From the NCBI GenBank assembly GCA_963750395.1, contig CAVVQM010000007.1, positions 496,001-560,000 of the forward strand: DNA of 64,000 nt, in the 5' to 3' direction. This DNA comes from JADJPO01 sp963750395. Its GTDB lineage: Bacteria; Actinomycetota; Actinomycetes; Actinomycetales; Kineosporiaceae. The notes under the pieces were generated by a model. The model searched no databases. It was not told where the DNA came from and worked only from the letters and a program-made list of their open reading frames with translations. Both the position numbers and the translations under genes were made by a program. How positions within the stretch are numbered: position 1 is the stretch's first letter; each line of letters begins with the position of its first letter. Positions 62,636 to 64,000 of this stretch are shown here, piece by piece.

Positions 62636-62666
62636 CCGGTTCGGACACTCTGTGTCCCCCAACCGG
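62636..62666. terminator. Two-part stem-loop after the bifunctional nuclease gene
   Basis: Outer arms CCGGTT/AACCGG (62636-62641 and 62661-62666) enclose inner arms GGACAC/GTGTCC with loop TCT. It lies about 44 bases past the nuclease stop and before the merR promoter. No T-run. Confidence 0.45.
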
Positions 62667-62709
62667 TTCAAGCAGACATCGGCCGGTCGGCGGAGGGTTG
62701 GGCACCCGG

Positions 62710-63201
62710 TCACTCGGCAGGCCGCTCGCCGCCTGACCCTCGTTCGAAGTCCTCCGGGGAGATCTGGTCCAGGAACTCGCGGAACTTCTCGACCTCGTCC
62801 TCGTCCTGATCCGGGACGGCGACCCCGCCGGCCTCGAGCACCTCGTCGGTGCCCATGATCCGTGAACCGGTGCGCAGCGCGAGAGCGATCGCGTCGGAGG
62901 TGCGGGAGTCGACTCGCAGTCCGCCGTCGAAGACCAACTCGGCATGGAAGACGTTGTCCTTGATCGAGACGATCCGGACCTCCTCCAGGGAGCGACCCAT
63001 GGCCGTGATCACGTCCTTGAGCAGGTCGTGGGTCAGCGGGCGGGGCGGCACGACCCCCTGCTGGGCGAACGCGATGGCATTGGCCTCGGCACCGGCCACC
63101 CAGATCGGCAGGTAGCGATCGCCGTCTCGCTCCCGAAGCAGCACGATGGGGTTGTTCGAGGGCATCTCCACCCGTACCCCGACCACATCCAGCTCTCGCA
63201 C
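62710..63201 (-). CDS. Bifunctional nuclease family protein (DUF151)
   Basis: 163 residues. MRELDVVGVRVEMPSNNPIV, LPIWVAGAEANAIAFAQQG and SIKDNVFHAELVFD are the DUF151 pattern; plant and bacterial members have been reported to have RNase and DNase activity. Acidic C-terminal tail (DEDEVEKFREFLDQISPEDF). Corresponds by position to Rv1829, between two MerR genes. Confidence 0.9.
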   Translation of the reverse strand: MRELDVVGVRVEMPSNNPIVLLRERDGDRYLPIWVAGAEANAIAFAQQGVVPPRPLTHDLLKDVITAMGRSLEEVRIVSIKDNVFHAELVFDGGLRVDSRTSDAIALALRTGSRIMGTDEVLEAGGVAVPDQDEDEVEKFREFLDQISPEDFERGSGGERPAE

Positions 63202-63291
63202 ATCGCAACCGTACCCCGGCCCGACGGGCTGCGCGACGGACGACGAGGATGACCGGTGCAGCCGGCGGCCTGGTCCGCCTGGGGAGGACGA

Positions 63292-63972
63292 TCAGTCGCC
63301 GCCGCGGGCAATCGCACTGCGCAGCAAGGCACTGTGCAGGCGCAGTGCGGTGGAGGAGATCTCTCGCGCGGCCTCACCGGCACGACCGGGTGAGCGCCCG
63401 GCGCGCTGCTGACGCAGCGGGGCGATCGCCTGCTCCACGAGTGCCGCCTCGCGCTCCGCCGCCGTACGGAACATCCGCAGGTGACGGGGTTCGATGCCGA
63501 AGGCAGCGAGTTCACCGGCGGCCCGCACCACCTCGACGGCCTCGGCGTCGAAGGTGTTCGTGCCGGGTGTGGCCTGGATCAGACCGTAGGTCTCGAGCTC
63601 GGCGATCAGTCGCTCGTCGGCGCCGGAGGCTGCGCCGAGTTCGCGGCGCCCCAGATCGACGTCGGGCACCGCCTCGACGAGGTGGGGCCGGACGGGATCG
63701 GGCAACGCCGGTGCTCCGGGAAGGGGCGCCGGGTCGTGGCCCCGATCGCGGGCCTCGAGGTGCTCGCGAATGACCCGCAGGGGCAGGTAATGGTCGCGCT
63801 GGACGGACAGCACGTACCGCAGCCGATCCAGATCGGCCGGGGAGAATCTGCGGTAGCCGGACGGCGAGCGGTCAGGATCGACCAGCCCCTGCTCCTCCAG
63901 GAAGCGGATCTTGGAGATGCTCACCTCGGGGAACTCCGGACGTAGCCGTTCGAGCACCTCGCCGATACTCAT
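63292..63972 (-). CDS. ftsR: MerR family regulator FtsR (Rv1828-like)
   Basis: 226 residues. N-terminal MerR winged helix (MSIGEVLERLRPEFPEVSISKIRFLEEQGLV, GYRRFSPADLDRLRYVLSVQRDHYLPLRVI), a disordered linker (about 75-105) and a helical effector-like domain (YGLIQATPGTNTFDAEAVEVV). In corynebacteria the homologue activates ftsZ; that role here is inferred by homology. Stops 90 bases before the nuclease gene on the same strand. Confidence 0.88.
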   Translation of the reverse strand: MSIGEVLERLRPEFPEVSISKIRFLEEQGLVDPDRSPSGYRRFSPADLDRLRYVLSVQRDHYLPLRVIREHLEARDRGHDPAPLPGAPALPDPVRPHLVEAVPDVDLGRRELGAASGADERLIAELETYGLIQATPGTNTFDAEAVEVVRAAGELAAFGIEPRHLRMFRTAAEREAALVEQAIAPLRQQRAGRSPGRAGEAAREISSTALRLHSALLRSAIARGGD

Positions 63973-64000
63973 GGACGAGCGCGCGGCACCTCGCCTTCCC

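Overview
The window is a very GC-rich, gene-dense chromosomal segment from an actinobacterium. It holds a 20S proteasome with the whole Pup-tagging pathway (ARC/Mpa, Dop, Pup, PrcB, PrcA, PafA), the PafB/PafC WYL regulators, RbpA, HelY, a split Lnt/Ppm pair and the FtsR - bifunctional nuclease - MerR trio beside gcvP. Much of the order matches, from general knowledge, two or three conserved blocks of the Mycobacterium tuberculosis chromosome (around Rv2050-Rv2115 and Rv1828-Rv1832), but genes such as TrpB2, the P450, DDAH and the HD-GYP pentapeptide protein show it is not a mycobacterium. Order-level placement (Frankiales/Nakamurellales/Kineosporiales-like) cannot be fixed from sequence reading alone. 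No rRNA, tRNA, CRISPR array or prophage was seen.

Layout. 1-7280: proteasome island (arc 3' part, convergent NUDIX and DUF3054 genes, dop, pup-prcB-prcA coupled by 4-base stop/start overlaps, pafA). 7335-9348: a two-domain FKBP lipoprotein, a cytosolic FKBP and a DUF1707 protein. 9446-12654: a DUF3866 gene divergent from coupled pafB-pafC. 12655-13421: gene-poor stretch with a decayed IS982-type transposase and short repeats. 13422-20294: two small conserved proteins, tatA, tatC, lipid kinase, helY, serB. 20278-27167: 5'-3' exonuclease, Lrp regulator, membrane protein, PlsC, then coupled lnt-ppm-fxsA facing rbpA. 27279-35041: MFS transporter, M15 peptidase overlapping a Tat-type beta-carbonic anhydrase, an HD-GYP/pentapeptide-repeat protein broken by one in-frame TGA, gene relics, GNAT and GrpB proteins, and a DksA-like protein with a 15-bp minisatellite. 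35182-43514: PAS protein, glycerophosphodiesterase, ABM protein, NDH-2, and pyruvate carboxylase coupled to DDAH. 43673-51934: TrpB2 coupled to a cytochrome P450, then a complete five-gene dipeptide/oligopeptide ABC transporter. 52096-63972: GCS2 glutamate-cysteine ligase, sbcDC, gcvP, an orphan ParA, MerR, DUF151 nuclease and FtsR.

Functional themes. Pup carries a C-terminal Gln, so Dop must deamidate it before PafA conjugates it; ARC then feeds substrates to PrcAB. PafBC control the DNA-damage response in mycobacteria, and SbcCD, the exonuclease and HelY also concern nucleic acids. Lnt, Ppm, PlsC and TatAC serve the envelope.

Regulatory style. At least thirteen genes on both strands have a TANNNT hexamer 6-8 bases before the start codon, usually GTG, with mostly no Shine-Dalgarno sequence. 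This is the actinobacterial leaderless-mRNA arrangement, and it decides several starts here. Genes inside operons instead use GTGA/ATGA overlaps. Several convergent pairs end in hairpins that contain or abut both stop codons.
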